Of a DNA stretch of 64,000 nt, positions 8,991-18,054 are shown one piece after another (within the stretch, counting starts at the first letter, position 1; every line of letters begins with the position of its first letter). The DNA is taken from the NCBI RefSeq assembly GCF_000813745.1, contig NZ_JWLC01000017.1:52889-116888 (forward strand), written 5' to 3'. The position numbers were made by a program, and so were the translations under genes. The notes beneath the pieces were generated by a model, which did no database searches, was not told the origin of the DNA, and saw nothing but the letters and a program-made list of their open reading frames with translations. Source of the DNA: Leisingera sp. ANG-M1. Its GTDB lineage: Bacteria > Pseudomonadota > Alphaproteobacteria > Rhodobacterales > Rhodobacteraceae.

Positions 8991-10175
8991 ATGGCGACCG
9001 AGAAACTCACCATCATCAAGGCGGACGTGAAAAACGAGGTCACCAAGAAGGTGAAGCCCAAGTTCGTGCAGCTCGGCAATATGAACTTCACCGCCACCGT
9101 CGAAGTCGACAAAAGCGCGGCCAAGGAGCTCGACACCGACGCGCGCTTTGTCGCCAAGCTCTATGACGACGCCACCAAGGAATACAAAAAGCTGGTGAAC
9201 GAATGCAGCCTGCGGGTGAGCCAGGCCAATGACCTCGGCTCGGTGATGCCGCTCAGCGCCAAAGAGTGCAAGGAGCTGGACGCCGACATCCAGAAGATCT
9301 TTGCCAAATACCAGAAGTCGATCGAGCAGGTCACGAACAAGCATTTCGACAAGTGGAAACAGGCCAACAAGGACCGCAAGAAGTACCGCATCAAGGTGGT
9401 CGGCGCGATTGTGCTCGGCAGCGCCGCGGCCATCGGCTCCACCGCCTCATTGGCGGCGGGCGCGGTGACCGGCGGTGTGTCGATTGCGGCCAGCATCTAC
9501 GGCATCGCCCAAAGCATCGTCTCGGTCGCCCGCGCGGTGCAAAAGGTGACCTCGGACATCGTCAAGATCCACGGCCAGCTGGAAAAGGCGCTGAAGGAGC
9601 TGGTCTCGGCCTATGAAAAACAGTCCAAGGCCAAGGTGAAGGCCAAGGAGATCGGCAAGGAGTTCCTCGCCGATTTCCTGATGATCGAAACCGCCGGCTT
9701 CAACCGGGTCGACAAGCATCTGGAAACCTACAAGGCCAAGCTCAAGAACATCGACCTGGAGATCGCAGGCCTTGGCAAGGAGCTGAATAAGCTCCTCGAC
9801 AAGCAGGGCAAGCTCGACAAGGAAATCGAAAAGAAGCTGGGCAAGATGGCCAAGGACCGCGGCTACAAGAGCAAGAAGCTCGATGGGCTGTTCACGGCGA
9901 TGGAGGCGGCGCGCAAGGAAACCGCCAAGCTGATCAAGAGCATTGAAGCCTATCACGTCTCGATCAAACCGGCCGAGAAATTCCGCGACGATGCGCAAAA
10001 GGCAGTGGAGGCGCTGCGCCACAAGGACCCGGTCTGGACCAAATGGGCGATCTGGATCGGCAGCCTGGGCCTGTCGACGGCCGTGACCAGCATTGCGTCG
10101 GGCGGGGAAAACCTGGTCAAGGCCGCCTCGGCCATCGAACAGGGCTTCAGCGCCATGTCCAAAGAACTGGCCTGA
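8991..10175 (+). CDS. Lysine-rich coiled-coil protein with a hydrophobic hairpin, unknown function
   Basis: The protein is 394 residues from the ATG at 8991, chosen for the GAGAGAG site just upstream. It is almost entirely helical and charged (Lys/Glu/Asp/Ala). A Gly/Ala-rich hydrophobic stretch of about 45 residues (about 127-172, VVGAIVLGSAAAIG followed by SLAAGAVTGGVSIAAS) is embedded between long coiled-coil segments. A second, weaker hydrophobic patch (WAIWIGSLGLSTAVTSI) lies near the C-terminus. No signal peptide is present. The layout of a long helical bundle with an internal hydrophobic hairpin resembles alpha-pore-forming toxins of the ClyA/Hbl type. It could equally be an apolipoprotein-like or membrane-anchored coiled-coil protein. 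I do not recognise a named family. Confidence 0.7.
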   Translation: MATEKLTIIKADVKNEVTKKVKPKFVQLGNMNFTATVEVDKSAAKELDTDARFVAKLYDDATKEYKKLVNECSLRVSQANDLGSVMPLSAKECKELDADIQKIFAKYQKSIEQVTNKHFDKWKQANKDRKKYRIKVVGAIVLGSAAAIGSTASLAAGAVTGGVSIAASIYGIAQSIVSVARAVQKVTSDIVKIHGQLEKALKELVSAYEKQSKAKVKAKEIGKEFLADFLMIETAGFNRVDKHLETYKAKLKNIDLEIAGLGKELNKLLDKQGKLDKEIEKKLGKMAKDRGYKSKKLDGLFTAMEAARKETAKLIKSIEAYHVSIKPAEKFRDDAQKAVEALRHKDPVWTKWAIWIGSLGLSTAVTSIASGGENLVKAASAIEQGFSAMSKELA

Positions 10176-10283
10176 CCGGCCATATTGGTCTGGCCGGGAC
10201 GGGCTGCCCGCCCCGGTCTGTTCACGATTGCACCGGCGCACCTTCTGAGAAAGGCCGCAGGTTCCTCAAAAGGTATTGACCGC

Positions 10284-10910
10284 ATGGCATTTGAAACCTG
10301 GCTCCTCTTCCTCGCGGTCAGCATCGTGCCGGTGATCAGCCCGGGACCGGGGGTGCTGTTCGCCATCACCAATGCGCTGCGCTACGGCGTCCGGGTCACC
10401 ATCCTGGTGGGGCTGATCAACGGTGCGGGCATTGCAGCGCTTGGCCTGCTGGTCGGGCTGGGGCTGGGAGCGCTGATGCAGGCCTCAATGCTGGCCTTCC
10501 TGATCCTCAAACTGGCCGGCGCCGCCTATCTGATCTGGCTGGGCATCAAAATCTGGCGCGACCGCAACGCGTTTTCGGTCAGCCCAGACCAAAGCACCCA
10601 GGCTGCACCGCTGCGGCGGCTGTCTGCGCAGGCGCTGGCAATCTCGCTCACCAATCCCAAGGCAATGGTGGCCATCGCCGCCCTGTTTCCGCCGTTCCTG
10701 GACCCCGGCCAGCCCGCGCTGCGCCAGGTGCTGATCCTGGCCGCCAGCTATGGTGCCCTATGCGCGCTGAACCATGTGCTGATCGCCTTTTGCGGCAGCT
10801 GGCTGCGCGGCTTTCTGCAATCGCCGCCGCGCGTCAAGTGGCTGCGCCGCCTCACCGGCGGTGCCTTTGTCGGTTTTGGCTCGCTGATGGCCATTGCGGG
10901 CCGCTCCTGA
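10284..10910 (+). CDS. LysE/RhtB-family amino acid exporter
   Basis: This 208-residue inner-membrane protein has five to six hydrophobic helices and the family signature near the N-terminus (SIVPVISPGPGVLFAITNALRYG). The conserved SLTNPKAMVAIAALFPPF segment lies near residue 125. LysE/RhtB proteins export amino acids or related metabolites by proton antiport; the substrate here is unknown. The ATG at 10284 has AAAGG about 10 bases upstream. It lies between the coiled-coil protein and ihfB on the same strand. Confidence 0.88.
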   Translation: MAFETWLLFLAVSIVPVISPGPGVLFAITNALRYGVRVTILVGLINGAGIAALGLLVGLGLGALMQASMLAFLILKLAGAAYLIWLGIKIWRDRNAFSVSPDQSTQAAPLRRLSAQALAISLTNPKAMVAIAALFPPFLDPGQPALRQVLILAASYGALCALNHVLIAFCGSWLRGFLQSPPRVKWLRRLTGGAFVGFGSLMAIAGRS

Positions 10911-11141
10911 CGGTCGCGCAGCGGGCGAATCAACCGGCCGGGCCGCCGCCCGCCGCGCCCGCTTGCTGCGCCGCGGCACCTGCGGCTGGTGCGGAAATTC
11001 GCCGCGGCAGGCTGGAAACCGGGGCAAGGGGCTTCAATTTCCCTGGGTCAGAGGCCAGATTTCTTTCCCCCTTACGGGAAATTTTCCTATACTCTCAGAA
11101 TAATAGCTATAACACGCCGGTTCCCTGGGAGGAAAAAGATC

Positions 11142-11426
11142 ATGATCCGCTCTGAGTTGATTCAGAAGATTGCAGACGAAAACCCGCACCTGTATCAGCG
11201 GGATGTAGAGAGGATCGTGAACACGGTGTTCGAGGAAGTGACCGATGCGATGGCCCGCGGCGACCGGGTTGAGCTGCGCGGCTTTGGCGCGTTTTCGGTC
11301 AAGAAGCGGGACTCGCGGGTCGGCCGCAATCCCCGCACCGGCGAGACGGTCCACGTCGAGGAAAAACATGTGCCGTTCTTCAAGACGGGTAAACTCTTGA
11401 GGGACCGCCTGAACGGGAAAGCCTGA
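11142..11426 (+). CDS. ihfB: Integration host factor subunit beta
   Basis: The 94-residue protein is a full-length HU/IHF-family subunit. IHF binds and sharply bends DNA as an alpha/beta heterodimer. The N-terminal dimerisation helices ([18 protein letters not shown]) are followed by the beta-arm with the conserved RNPRTGE, whose proline intercalates into DNA, and by [14 protein letters not shown] strong GGGAGG site lies 9 bases upstream of the ATG at 11142. The 231-base gap before it is AT-rich near the gene, with TATACT and TATAAC hexamers that could be -10 elements. Its stop codon overlaps the next start by one base (TGATG). Confidence 0.96.
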   Translation: MIRSELIQKIADENPHLYQRDVERIVNTVFEEVTDAMARGDRVELRGFGAFSVKKRDSRVGRNPRTGETVHVEEKHVPFFKTGKLLRDRLNGKA

Positions 11427-11776
11427 TGCGTTACATTCGCTACGCGGTTCTATTTGTGCTGGCTGCTGTGCTGGTTTCGGTGTCTTTGGCCAACAGCGCC
11501 GCTGTTGAGCTGAAACTGATGCCCGACGCTTTTGCAGAGCTTGCCGGCTTCAACTACGGCATCTCGCTGCCGCTGTTTGCGGTGGTGCTGGGCGGTGTTG
11601 GCGCCGGCCTGGTGATCGGGTTCCTGTGGGAGTGGCTGCGCGAGCACAAGCACCGCAGCGAGGCGGGCGCCAAGGCCCGCGAAGTGCGCAAGCTGAACCG
11701 CGAAGTGACCCGGCTCAAGAAGCAGAAGAACGAAGGCAAGGACGAGGTCCTGGCGCTTCTCGAAGACGCTAGCTGA
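11426..11776 (+). CDS. LapA-domain inner-membrane protein (DUF1049)
   Basis: This 116-residue protein has two transmembrane helices (about residues 7-25 and 44-68) and a C-terminal cytoplasmic coiled coil rich in Arg, Lys and Glu. That matches the LapA domain family, which acts with LapB in lipopolysaccharide assembly control in gammaproteobacteria. Its role in Rhodobacteraceae is not established. It is translationally coupled to ihfB through a TGATG overlap and is followed 22 bases later by trpF, the usual alphaproteobacterial order. Confidence 0.82.
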   Translation: MRYIRYAVLFVLAAVLVSVSLANSAAVELKLMPDAFAELAGFNYGISLPLFAVVLGGVGAGLVIGFLWEWLREHKHRSEAGAKAREVRKLNREVTRLKKQKNEGKDEVLALLEDAS

Positions 11777-11797
11777 CGCTGCGGACGGTAACAGGCC

Positions 11798-12451
11798 ATG
11801 AGCGACATCCGGGTCAAGATCTGCGGGCTGAAAACCCCGCAGCACATCGCCGCCGCAGCTGGGGCCGGGGCGGCCTATGCCGGTTTTGTTTTCTTCCCCA
11901 AGTCTCCGCGCAACGTGAGCATAGAACAGGCTGCCGCACTGGCTATCGAGGCGCCTATCGGCCTGTGCAAGGTGGCGCTGACAGTGAATGCGACGGATGC
12001 GGAGCTGGATGCTATCACCGGGGCTGTGCCGCTCGACATGCTGCAGCTCCATGGCAAGGAAAGCCCCGAACGCGTGGCCGAAGTGCGGGCCCGCTACGGC
12101 CTGCCGGTGATGAAGGCCGTCGGCATCGCCGATGCTTCTGATATTCCGCAGATCGCACTGTACGAGCAGGTGGCGGACCAGCTGCTGATCGACGCCAAGC
12201 CGCCCAAGGAAGCGGAGCTGCCCGGCGGCAACGGGCTGGCGTTTGACTGGCGGCTGCTGGCAGGCCGCAAGTACTGGCAGAAACCCTGGATGCTGGCCGG
12301 CGGCCTGACACCGGACAATGTGGCCGAGGCAATCCGCATGACCGGCGCCCGTCAGGTCGATGTTTCCTCGGGTGTCGAGAGCGCGCCGGGCGAAAAGGAT
12401 GCTGCTCTGATCGAAAGCTTCACTAAAGCCGCATTGTCAGCCAGGGGCTGA
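11798..12451 (+). CDS. trpF: Phosphoribosylanthranilate isomerase
   Basis: TrpF converts phosphoribosylanthranilate to the ribulose derivative in tryptophan synthesis. The 217-residue (beta/alpha)8 barrel starts with [10 protein letters not shown], where Cys9 is the likely general base. The [12 protein letters not shown] strand and the C-terminal phosphate-binding segment [14 protein letters not shown] are conserved. It belongs to the ihfB-lapA-trpF group. trpB follows on the same strand but only after a 503-base gap. Confidence 0.97.
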   Translation: MSDIRVKICGLKTPQHIAAAAGAGAAYAGFVFFPKSPRNVSIEQAAALAIEAPIGLCKVALTVNATDAELDAITGAVPLDMLQLHGKESPERVAEVRARYGLPVMKAVGIADASDIPQIALYEQVADQLLIDAKPPKEAELPGGNGLAFDWRLLAGRKYWQKPWMLAGGLTPDNVAEAIRMTGARQVDVSSGVESAPGEKDAALIESFTKAALSARG

Positions 12452-12954
12452 CCGGGCGCGCCCTCCGATTGCGACGCGCTCGGGGCAGGCCGCGGGATTT
12501 TGAGTATTTAGGCAAAGAAGAAGGGGAAGACGTCCGCTTCTTCTTCGTACAAATATGCATTGCACAGGCCGTGCCGGAGAAGAGACGGCTGCGGTGTTGC
12601 GTAACCGGCGAACGCCGGTCTCATGGCACCTTAATCCGGATCTGCCATAGTTCCCTCTGATCGCGATCAGCGCCGGGCCTGACACCCCCGGCATCTTTGG
12701 AACCGGGCCCCTTGGCAGGGGACGTGCAGAGACAACGTTTAGCGCGCGGGTGGATACGCCTGCCCATCTCCGCCTTTTGGGCGGCGCCGCCATCTTAAAC
12801 CTCCTGACGACCAGGACCGGCAGCAAGCAGTCAGCAAAAGCAAACCGGCAGGGCAGAGCCCCGGGCCGGCCGCAGCCGCTTGTGCCATGCCCCCTTTACC
12901 AAGCCACCGCCGCGCTATAGTCATTGCGGGCGCTGCGAAAGTGAGGGAACAACC
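12452..12954. other. Intergenic region between trpF and trpB
   Basis: No convincing gene is seen in these 503 bases. A minus-strand open frame here is Arg/Pro-rich and lacks family resemblance. Near 12498-12511 is TTTTGAGTATTTAG. A near-copy of it, TTTGAGTATTTTC on the minus strand, lies at 2817-2829; I recall similar strings recurring between Rhodobacteraceae genes. The last 70 bases hold the trpB leader with GAGGGA before the start. Confidence 0.5.
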
Positions 12955-14214
12955 ATGGCCGACGATCTTTTCAACAGCTTCATGAACGGTCCGGATGAAC
13001 AGGGCCGCTTTGGTATCTTTGGCGGGCGTTTCGTGTCTGAGACCCTGATGCCGCTGATCCTGAGCCTTGAGGAAGAATACAACAAAGCCAAGGACGACCC
13101 CTCCTTCTGGGCCGAGATGGACGACCTGTGGAAACACTATGTCGGCCGCCCCAGCCCGCTTTATCATGCCGAGCGCCTGACCGCGGAACTGGGCGGCGCC
13201 AAAATCTATATGAAGCGCGATGAGCTGAACCACACCGGCGCGCATAAGGTGAACAACGTGCTGGGCCAGATCCTGCTGGCGCGGCGCATGGGCAAGACCC
13301 GCATCATCGCCGAAACCGGTGCCGGCCAGCATGGCGTGGCCACTGCCACCGTCTGCGCCAAGTTCGGCCTCAAGTGCATCGTCTACATGGGCGCCCATGA
13401 CGTGAAGCGCCAGGCACCGAACGTCTTCCGCATGCGCCTGCTGGGCGCCGAAGTGGTTCCGGTCCAGTCGGGCCGCGGCACCCTGAAGGACGCGATGAAT
13501 GACGCGCTGCGCGACTGGGTGACCAATGTGAACGACACCTTCTACTGCATCGGCACCGCGGCAGGCCCGCACCCCTATCCGGCCATGGTGCGCGACTTCC
13601 AGTCGATCATCGGCAAGGAAGTCCGCTGGCAGCTGGCCGAGCAGGAAGGCGAAGGCCGCTTGCCGGACACGGTGATCGCAGCCATCGGCGGCGGCTCCAA
13701 TGCCATCGGCCTGTTCTACCCGTTCCTGGATGACCCCTCGGTCAAGATCATCGGTGTCGAAGCCGGCGGCAAGGGCGTCGACGACCGGATCCAGCACTGC
13801 GCCTCTCTGACCGGCGGCCGCCCTGGCGTGCTGCATGGCAACCGCACTTATCTGCTGCAGGACCCTGACGGCCAGATCATGGACGGCTATTCGATCTCTG
13901 CGGGCCTTGATTATCCGGGCATTGGCCCGGAACACTCCTGGCTGCATGAAAGCGGCCGCGCCGAGTATGTCTCGATCACCGACAAGGAAGCTTTGGAAGC
14001 CTTCCAGCTCAGCTGCCGCACCGAGGGTATCATCCCGGCGCTGGAGCCCAGCCATGCGCTGGCCCATGTCACCAAGATCGCGCCCAATCTGCCCAAGGAC
14101 CATATCATCGTCATGAACATGTGCGGCCGCGGCGACAAGGACGTGTTCACTGTCGCCAAACACCTGGGCTTCGACATGTCGGACACCGAAGAAGGCCGCA
14201 CCTTCGAGGAGTAA
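12955..14214 (+). CDS. trpB: Tryptophan synthase beta chain
   Basis: TrpB is a PLP enzyme that condenses indole with serine to make tryptophan. The protein is 419 residues from the ATG at 12955, preferred to an upstream in-frame ATG at 12880 because GAGGGA precedes it and family members start here. Lys98 in HTGAHKVNN is the Schiff-base lysine, and GGGSNAIG is the phosphate-binding loop. The [16 protein letters not shown] start is typical of the major TrpB1 type. A strong terminator follows, so trpA, which lies 3 kb away, is expressed separately. Confidence 0.97.
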   Translation: MADDLFNSFMNGPDEQGRFGIFGGRFVSETLMPLILSLEEEYNKAKDDPSFWAEMDDLWKHYVGRPSPLYHAERLTAELGGAKIYMKRDELNHTGAHKVNNVLGQILLARRMGKTRIIAETGAGQHGVATATVCAKFGLKCIVYMGAHDVKRQAPNVFRMRLLGAEVVPVQSGRGTLKDAMNDALRDWVTNVNDTFYCIGTAAGPHPYPAMVRDFQSIIGKEVRWQLAEQEGEGRLPDTVIAAIGGGSNAIGLFYPFLDDPSVKIIGVEAGGKGVDDRIQHCASLTGGRPGVLHGNRTYLLQDPDGQIMDGYSISAGLDYPGIGPEHSWLHESGRAEYVSITDKEALEAFQLSCRTEGIIPALEPSHALAHVTKIAPNLPKDHIIVMNMCGRGDKDVFTVAKHLGFDMSDTEEGRTFEE

Positions 14215-14235
14215 CACCCTCCGCAGCAGCTTTGG

Positions 14236-14273
14236 AAAAGCGGCAGGCCTGCTCAGGCGCTGCCGCTTTTTTG
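14236..14273 (+). terminator. Intrinsic terminator of trpB
   Basis: AAAAGCGGCAG (14236-14246) pairs with CTGCCGCTTTT (14260-14270). An inner GCCT/AGGC helix extends the stem, and a T-rich tail follows. Confidence 0.9.
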
Positions 14274-14319
14274 TGTTTCAGGCAATGCCGACCGGCGCTG
14301 CGGCCGTCATCTCTATGTT

Positions 14320-14640
14320 TCAAGCCTCGAACAGGACGGTCTCGAAGCCTTCGAACTGCGGGTGGCCCAGGATCGGGCTTTCACCTTCGCGCTTGCCCGC
14401 GTTTTTATGTGCGTCGCGGAATTGCTGCGATTTGGTCCAGGCTTCAAAGTCCGTGCGGCTGTCCCAGATCACATGGCTGGAGTACAGGCAGTGCTCTTCG
14501 GTCGCCGGACCCTTCAGCAGGCGGAATTCGCGGAAGCCCTTCAGCTCTTTCAGGCGGCTTTCGCGCTCTTTCCAGATGTTTTCGAAATCAGCTTCGCGGC
14601 CCGGGCGGATCTTGAAGCGGTTCATGGCGATAAAGCTCAT
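14320..14640 (-). CDS. Antibiotic biosynthesis monooxygenase (ABM)-domain protein
   Basis: This 106-residue dimeric alpha-beta barrel protein resembles the ABM/HmoB/IsdG group: MNRFKIRPGREADFENIWKER at the N-terminus, then a RLLKGP strand, a SHVIWDSRTDFEAWTKS segment and a C-terminal strand. Members include cofactorless monooxygenases and heme-degrading enzymes. A heme-ligand histidine cannot be assigned by eye, so the reaction is unknown. GGAGG precedes the ATG at 14640. It converges on trpB. Confidence 0.8.
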   Translation of the reverse strand: MSFIAMNRFKIRPGREADFENIWKERESRLKELKGFREFRLLKGPATEEHCLYSSHVIWDSRTDFEAWTKSQQFRDAHKNAGKREGESPILGHPQFEGFETVLFEA

Positions 14641-14755
14641 CAGCGAGCCTCCTCATCTTGTAGCGGAATACAGGGAGGCTGGCAGCGGCGAGGGTCCGGC
14701 AGGCTGGCTTAACGCTGCAATTACGGGACTGCCGCCTGCAGGTCAATGCGCCCGC

Positions 14756-15133
14756 TTAGGCGGGATCGGCGGCGTAGCTTTGCAGGATGCTGAGCGGCAC
14801 GATCTCCAGCGCGCGGCTGTGGGTGGCTTCCAGATGCACCTTGGGCGCGCAGCCTTCGTCGGCGGCCTGCAGGAAACGCGCAGCGCACAGGCACCAGCGG
14901 TCGCCGGGCTGCAGGCCGGTAAAGTTGAACTCCGGCCGCGGCGTCGACAGGTCGTTGCCGACATATTTGGAAAATGCCAAGAACTCGGCGGTCATCACCA
15001 CGCAGACGGTATGGCTGCCTTGGTCTTCGGCGCAGGTGTTGCAGTGGCCATCGCGGAAAAAGCCGGTCAGCGGCGCTGTGGAGCAGGGCGCAAGCGGGCC
15101 ACCCAGAACATTGATGCTGTCGTCTTTTTCCAT
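14756..15133 (-). CDS. DUF2237 family protein
   Basis: The protein is 125 residues from the ATG at 15133, which has AGGACAG upstream; further in-frame codons to 15229 lie in non-conserved sequence. It carries the DUF2237 pattern NVLGGPLAPCS, TGFFRDGHCNTC, DQGSHTVC, GNDLSTP, GDRWCLCAARF. The conserved Cys residues (CNTC, CLC) suggest metal or redox chemistry, but no function is established. It sits alone between two minus-strand genes. Confidence 0.85.
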   Translation of the reverse strand: MEKDDSINVLGGPLAPCSTAPLTGFFRDGHCNTCAEDQGSHTVCVVMTAEFLAFSKYVGNDLSTPRPEFNFTGLQPGDRWCLCAARFLQAADEGCAPKVHLEATHSRALEIVPLSILQSYAADPA

Positions 15134-15256
15134 GGGGCTGTCCTGAATGCGTTCCGGCGTAATGGTAGTGCGATTGCTGGAGGCGTCCCGGGAATTCCGG
15201 CGCCAGTGCCGCCCATGTTCGCGATCCATGCCCCCGGGTCAATCCCGCAATAGGTC

Positions 15257-15294
15257 AAAAAACAGCCGCCCGCCAAGGGGATGGCGGGCGGCTG
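15257..15294 (-). terminator. Intrinsic terminator of ychF
   Basis: Read on the minus strand, a perfect 13-base stem (CAGCCGCCCGCCA, 15263-15275, with its complement at 15282-15294) and a 6-base loop are followed by a run of six T (15262-15257). It lies just past the ychF stop. Confidence 0.92.
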
Positions 15295-15315
15295 GCGTTC
15301 CGGCGTGTCCGGAGA

Positions 15316-16413
15316 TCAGGTGTTGAACAGGAAGTGCAGCACATCGCCGTCTTTGACGATGTAGCTCTTGCCCTCGGCGCGCATCTTGCCGGCTTCCTTG
15401 GCGCCTTGCTCGCCATTGCAGGCGATGAAGTCGTCATAGGCGATGGTTTCGGCCCGGATAAAGCCTTTCTCGAAGTCGCCGTGGATCACGCCCGCCGCCT
15501 GTGGGGCTGCGGTGCCGGTGCGGATGGTCCAGGCGCGTGCCTCTTTGGGGCCGACAGTGAAATAGGTTTCCAGGTGCAGCAGTTCGTAGCCCGCACGGAT
15601 CAGACGGTCGAGGCCCGCCTCGGCCAGGCCCATCTCCTCGAGGAACATCTGCGCCTCATCGGCGTCCAGCTGGCTGATCTCTTCCTCGATCTGGGCCGAG
15701 ATGATTACGTGGGAGTTGCCCTGCGCCGCAGCCATTTCAGCCACTTTGGCGGAGTGCTCGTTGCCGTCCACCGATTCGGATTCGCCGACGTTGCAGACAT
15801 AAAGCACCGGTTTGGTGGTCAGGAGCTGCAGCATCTTCCAGGCTTTGGCGTCTTCGGCGTCGACCTCGACCAGACGGGCGGGCTTGCCGTCTTCCAGCAT
15901 TGCCTGAGCTTCGGCCAGCAGGCGGTCCTGCTGCTGGGCTTCCTTGTCGTTGCCCTTCAGCTTGCGCACCAGGTTGGCGCGGCGCTTTTCGATGCTTTCC
16001 AGGTCGGCGAGCATCAGCTCGGTCTCGATCACCTCGGCATCGGCGACCGGGTTCACATGGCCGTCCACATGAGTCACGTCGCCATCTTCAAAGCAGCGCA
16101 GCACATGGGCAATTGCATCGGTTTCGCGGATGTTTGCCAGGAACTGGTTGCCCAGGCCTTCGCCCTTCGACGCGCCCTTCACCAGGCCCGCGATGTCGAC
16201 AAAAGTCATCCGGGTCGGGATGATCTGCTTGGATTGCGCAATCGCCGCCAGCTTGTCCAGGCGGGCGTCCGGCACGCCCACTTCACCCACGTTGGGCTCG
16301 ATGGTGCAGAACGGAAAGTTGGCCGCCTGCGCCGAGGCGGTTTTGGTCAGCGCGTTGAACAGTGTCGATTTGCCAACATTCGGCAGGCCGACGATTCCCA
16401 TTTTAAAGCCCAT
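15316..16413 (-). CDS. ychF: Redox-regulated ATPase YchF (Obg-like)
   Basis: This 365-residue Obg-family P-loop protein prefers ATP and binds ribosomes; in E. coli it affects stress responses and leaderless translation. The G1 motif GLPNVGKST lies at about residues 8-16. A central coiled-coil helical domain follows at about 130-200, and a C-terminal TGS domain contains [15 protein letters not shown] and ending FKDG-like [11 protein letters not shown]. The start at 16413 has a near-perfect AGGAGG site; longer in-frame sequence upstream is not conserved. A strong terminator follows. Confidence 0.97.
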   Translation of the reverse strand: MGFKMGIVGLPNVGKSTLFNALTKTASAQAANFPFCTIEPNVGEVGVPDARLDKLAAIAQSKQIIPTRMTFVDIAGLVKGASKGEGLGNQFLANIRETDAIAHVLRCFEDGDVTHVDGHVNPVADAEVIETELMLADLESIEKRRANLVRKLKGNDKEAQQQDRLLAEAQAMLEDGKPARLVEVDAEDAKAWKMLQLLTTKPVLYVCNVGESESVDGNEHSAKVAEMAAAQGNSHVIISAQIEEEISQLDADEAQMFLEEMGLAEAGLDRLIRAGYELLHLETYFTVGPKEARAWTIRTGTAAPQAAGVIHGDFEKGFIRAETIAYDDFIACNGEQGAKEAGKMRAEGKSYIVKDGDVLHFLFNT

Positions 16414-16617
16414 TTCGGCCTCCTGATGCCACTTGGGAGCTGCTTCTAGGCAGCATTGGGCGCCCGCGCAAGCCAAGTATGGCTGGCAAAAGCGCCACAA
16501 TCCGCTTTGTGCGCCGCCGCACAGTAAGCCCTCATATTGCTTTTTCGTGAGGAGCCTTGGAAAACCAGCGCAAAAAAATATCTTGGTGCCAAATAAATAA
16601 TTCTGCGAGGGGCTAGA

Positions 16618-17115
16618 ATGAAACACACAGCTTTGCTGGCGGGAGCGTTGTCCGCTGCCATCGCCATGCCTGCGGCTGCTCAGGAAGTGGTCCTGGGCAT
16701 TGGGTATTCCGATTACCACCGGGAAGCGGCGGAAGACGGCGCGCAATTTGCGTTGGATTATCTGCACGCACCGTTCCACGAAGGGCGGATCCTGTCGGCC
16801 CGCTTTGGCGCGACTCTGGAAGCCCAGGAGACCGGCGATGTTTTTGCCGGCGTCGGGATCAGCGGTGTGATCGACCTTAAGAACGATTGGTTCATTGAAA
16901 ACAGCGTCATGCCGGGGGCCTATTTCGAGAGCTCTGCAGGCAATGACCTGGGCTCGACCTTTGAAATCCGCACGCTTCTGGCAATCGGCAAGCGGTTTGC
17001 CAATGGCAAGGCCGTGTCGCTCGCCTTCAGCCACAAATCCAATGCCTCCACCGCGGATGAGAACCCGGGCGTGAACTCGCTGACTCTGCGCTGGCACATC
17101 CCGCTGGGCGGCTGA
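16618..17115 (+). CDS. pagL: Lipid A 3-O-deacylase-like outer-membrane protein (PagL family)
   Basis: This 165-residue protein has a cleavable signal peptide (MKHTALLAGALSAAIAMPAAAQ) and then alternating strands of an eight-stranded beta barrel. PagL removes the 3-O acyl chain of lipid A. The catalytic His-x-Ser is visible as FSHKSNAS (His139, Ser141), with a nearby Glu148 as possible third member. The C-terminus ends LRWHIPLGG without a classical terminal Phe. GAGGGG precedes the ATG. It stands alone between ychF (divergent) and trpA. Confidence 0.8.
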   Translation: MKHTALLAGALSAAIAMPAAAQEVVLGIGYSDYHREAAEDGAQFALDYLHAPFHEGRILSARFGATLEAQETGDVFAGVGISGVIDLKNDWFIENSVMPGAYFESSAGNDLGSTFEIRTLLAIGKRFANGKAVSLAFSHKSNASTADENPGVNSLTLRWHIPLGG

Positions 17116-17218
17116 GCCCGTTCCGCCCCTGTATCTCCCGGGCCAAGGCACGGCCCGGGATTGATTTCCCCGGCAACATTCGGCACACCGGGGCGGACAT
17201 ATTTCAAAAGGCCCGCCC

Positions 17219-18010
17219 ATGACCCGTATCGATGCCAAATTCGCTGAACTGAACGCCGCCGGAAAGAAAGCCTTTGTCACCTATGTGATGGCGGGCGACC
17301 CGGATTACGAGACCTCCCTGGAAGTGGTTAAAGGGCTGCCGGGCGCGGGCGTCGACATCATCGAACTGGGCCTGCCCTTCACCGATCCGATGGCGGATGG
17401 TCCGACCATTCAGCTGGCCGGTCAGCGGGCGCTGGATGGCGGCATGACGCTGGAGAAGACGCTGCAGCTGGCGACGGACTTCCGCAAGGATGACGACACC
17501 ACCCCGATCGTGCTGATGGGCTACTACAACCCGATCTACAACTGTGGCGTGGACAAGTTCCTGGAAGACGCCAAGGCTGCGGGTATCGACGGGCTGATCG
17601 TGGTTGACCTGCCGCCGGAAGAGGACGACGAGCTGTGCATCCCGGCGCAGAAGGCAGGTCTGAACTTCATCCGCCTGGCGACGCCGACCACCGACGACGT
17701 GCGCCTGCCGAAGGTGCTGCAGAACACTTCCGGCTTTGTCTATTACGTGTCGATCACCGGCATCACTGGCGCCGCCGAGGCACAGGCTGGCGACGTTGGC
17801 CCCGAGGTCGCGCGCATCAAGGCCGCCACCGATCTGCCGGTCATCGTCGGCTTTGGCATCAACACGCCCGAGAAGGCACAGAACATCGCCTCGATCTCGG
17901 ACGGCGCGGTGGTGGGCAGCGCCATCGTTAGCCAGATCGGCGCGGGCAAATCCCCGGCAGAGGTGCTGGCGTTTGTGAAATCGCTGGCGGACGGCGCCCA
18001 TAAGGGGTGA
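17219..18010 (+). CDS. trpA: Tryptophan synthase alpha chain
   Basis: TrpA cleaves indole-3-glycerol phosphate and passes indole to TrpB. The 263-residue barrel carries both catalytic acids, Glu49 in DIIELGLPF and Asp60 in FTDPMADGP. The phosphate-binding GFGINTPEK and GAVVGSAIV segments are near the C-terminus. AAAGG precedes the ATG. It is separated from trpB by four unrelated genes, so the tryptophan genes here are not one operon. Confidence 0.97.
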   Translation: MTRIDAKFAELNAAGKKAFVTYVMAGDPDYETSLEVVKGLPGAGVDIIELGLPFTDPMADGPTIQLAGQRALDGGMTLEKTLQLATDFRKDDDTTPIVLMGYYNPIYNCGVDKFLEDAKAAGIDGLIVVDLPPEEDDELCIPAQKAGLNFIRLATPTTDDVRLPKVLQNTSGFVYYVSITGITGAAEAQAGDVGPEVARIKAATDLPVIVGFGINTPEKAQNIASISDGAVVGSAIVSQIGAGKSPAEVLAFVKSLADGAHKG

Positions 18011-18054
18011 CGCGGCCAAACATACCAAATTTTTAGATGATTTGAGACTCCGGC

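Noticed and set aside
12437..12826. A 129-codon minus-strand frame in the trpF-trpB gap.
   Set aside because: Arg/Pro-rich, no ribosome binding site, no family resemblance, and it overlaps the trpF end.
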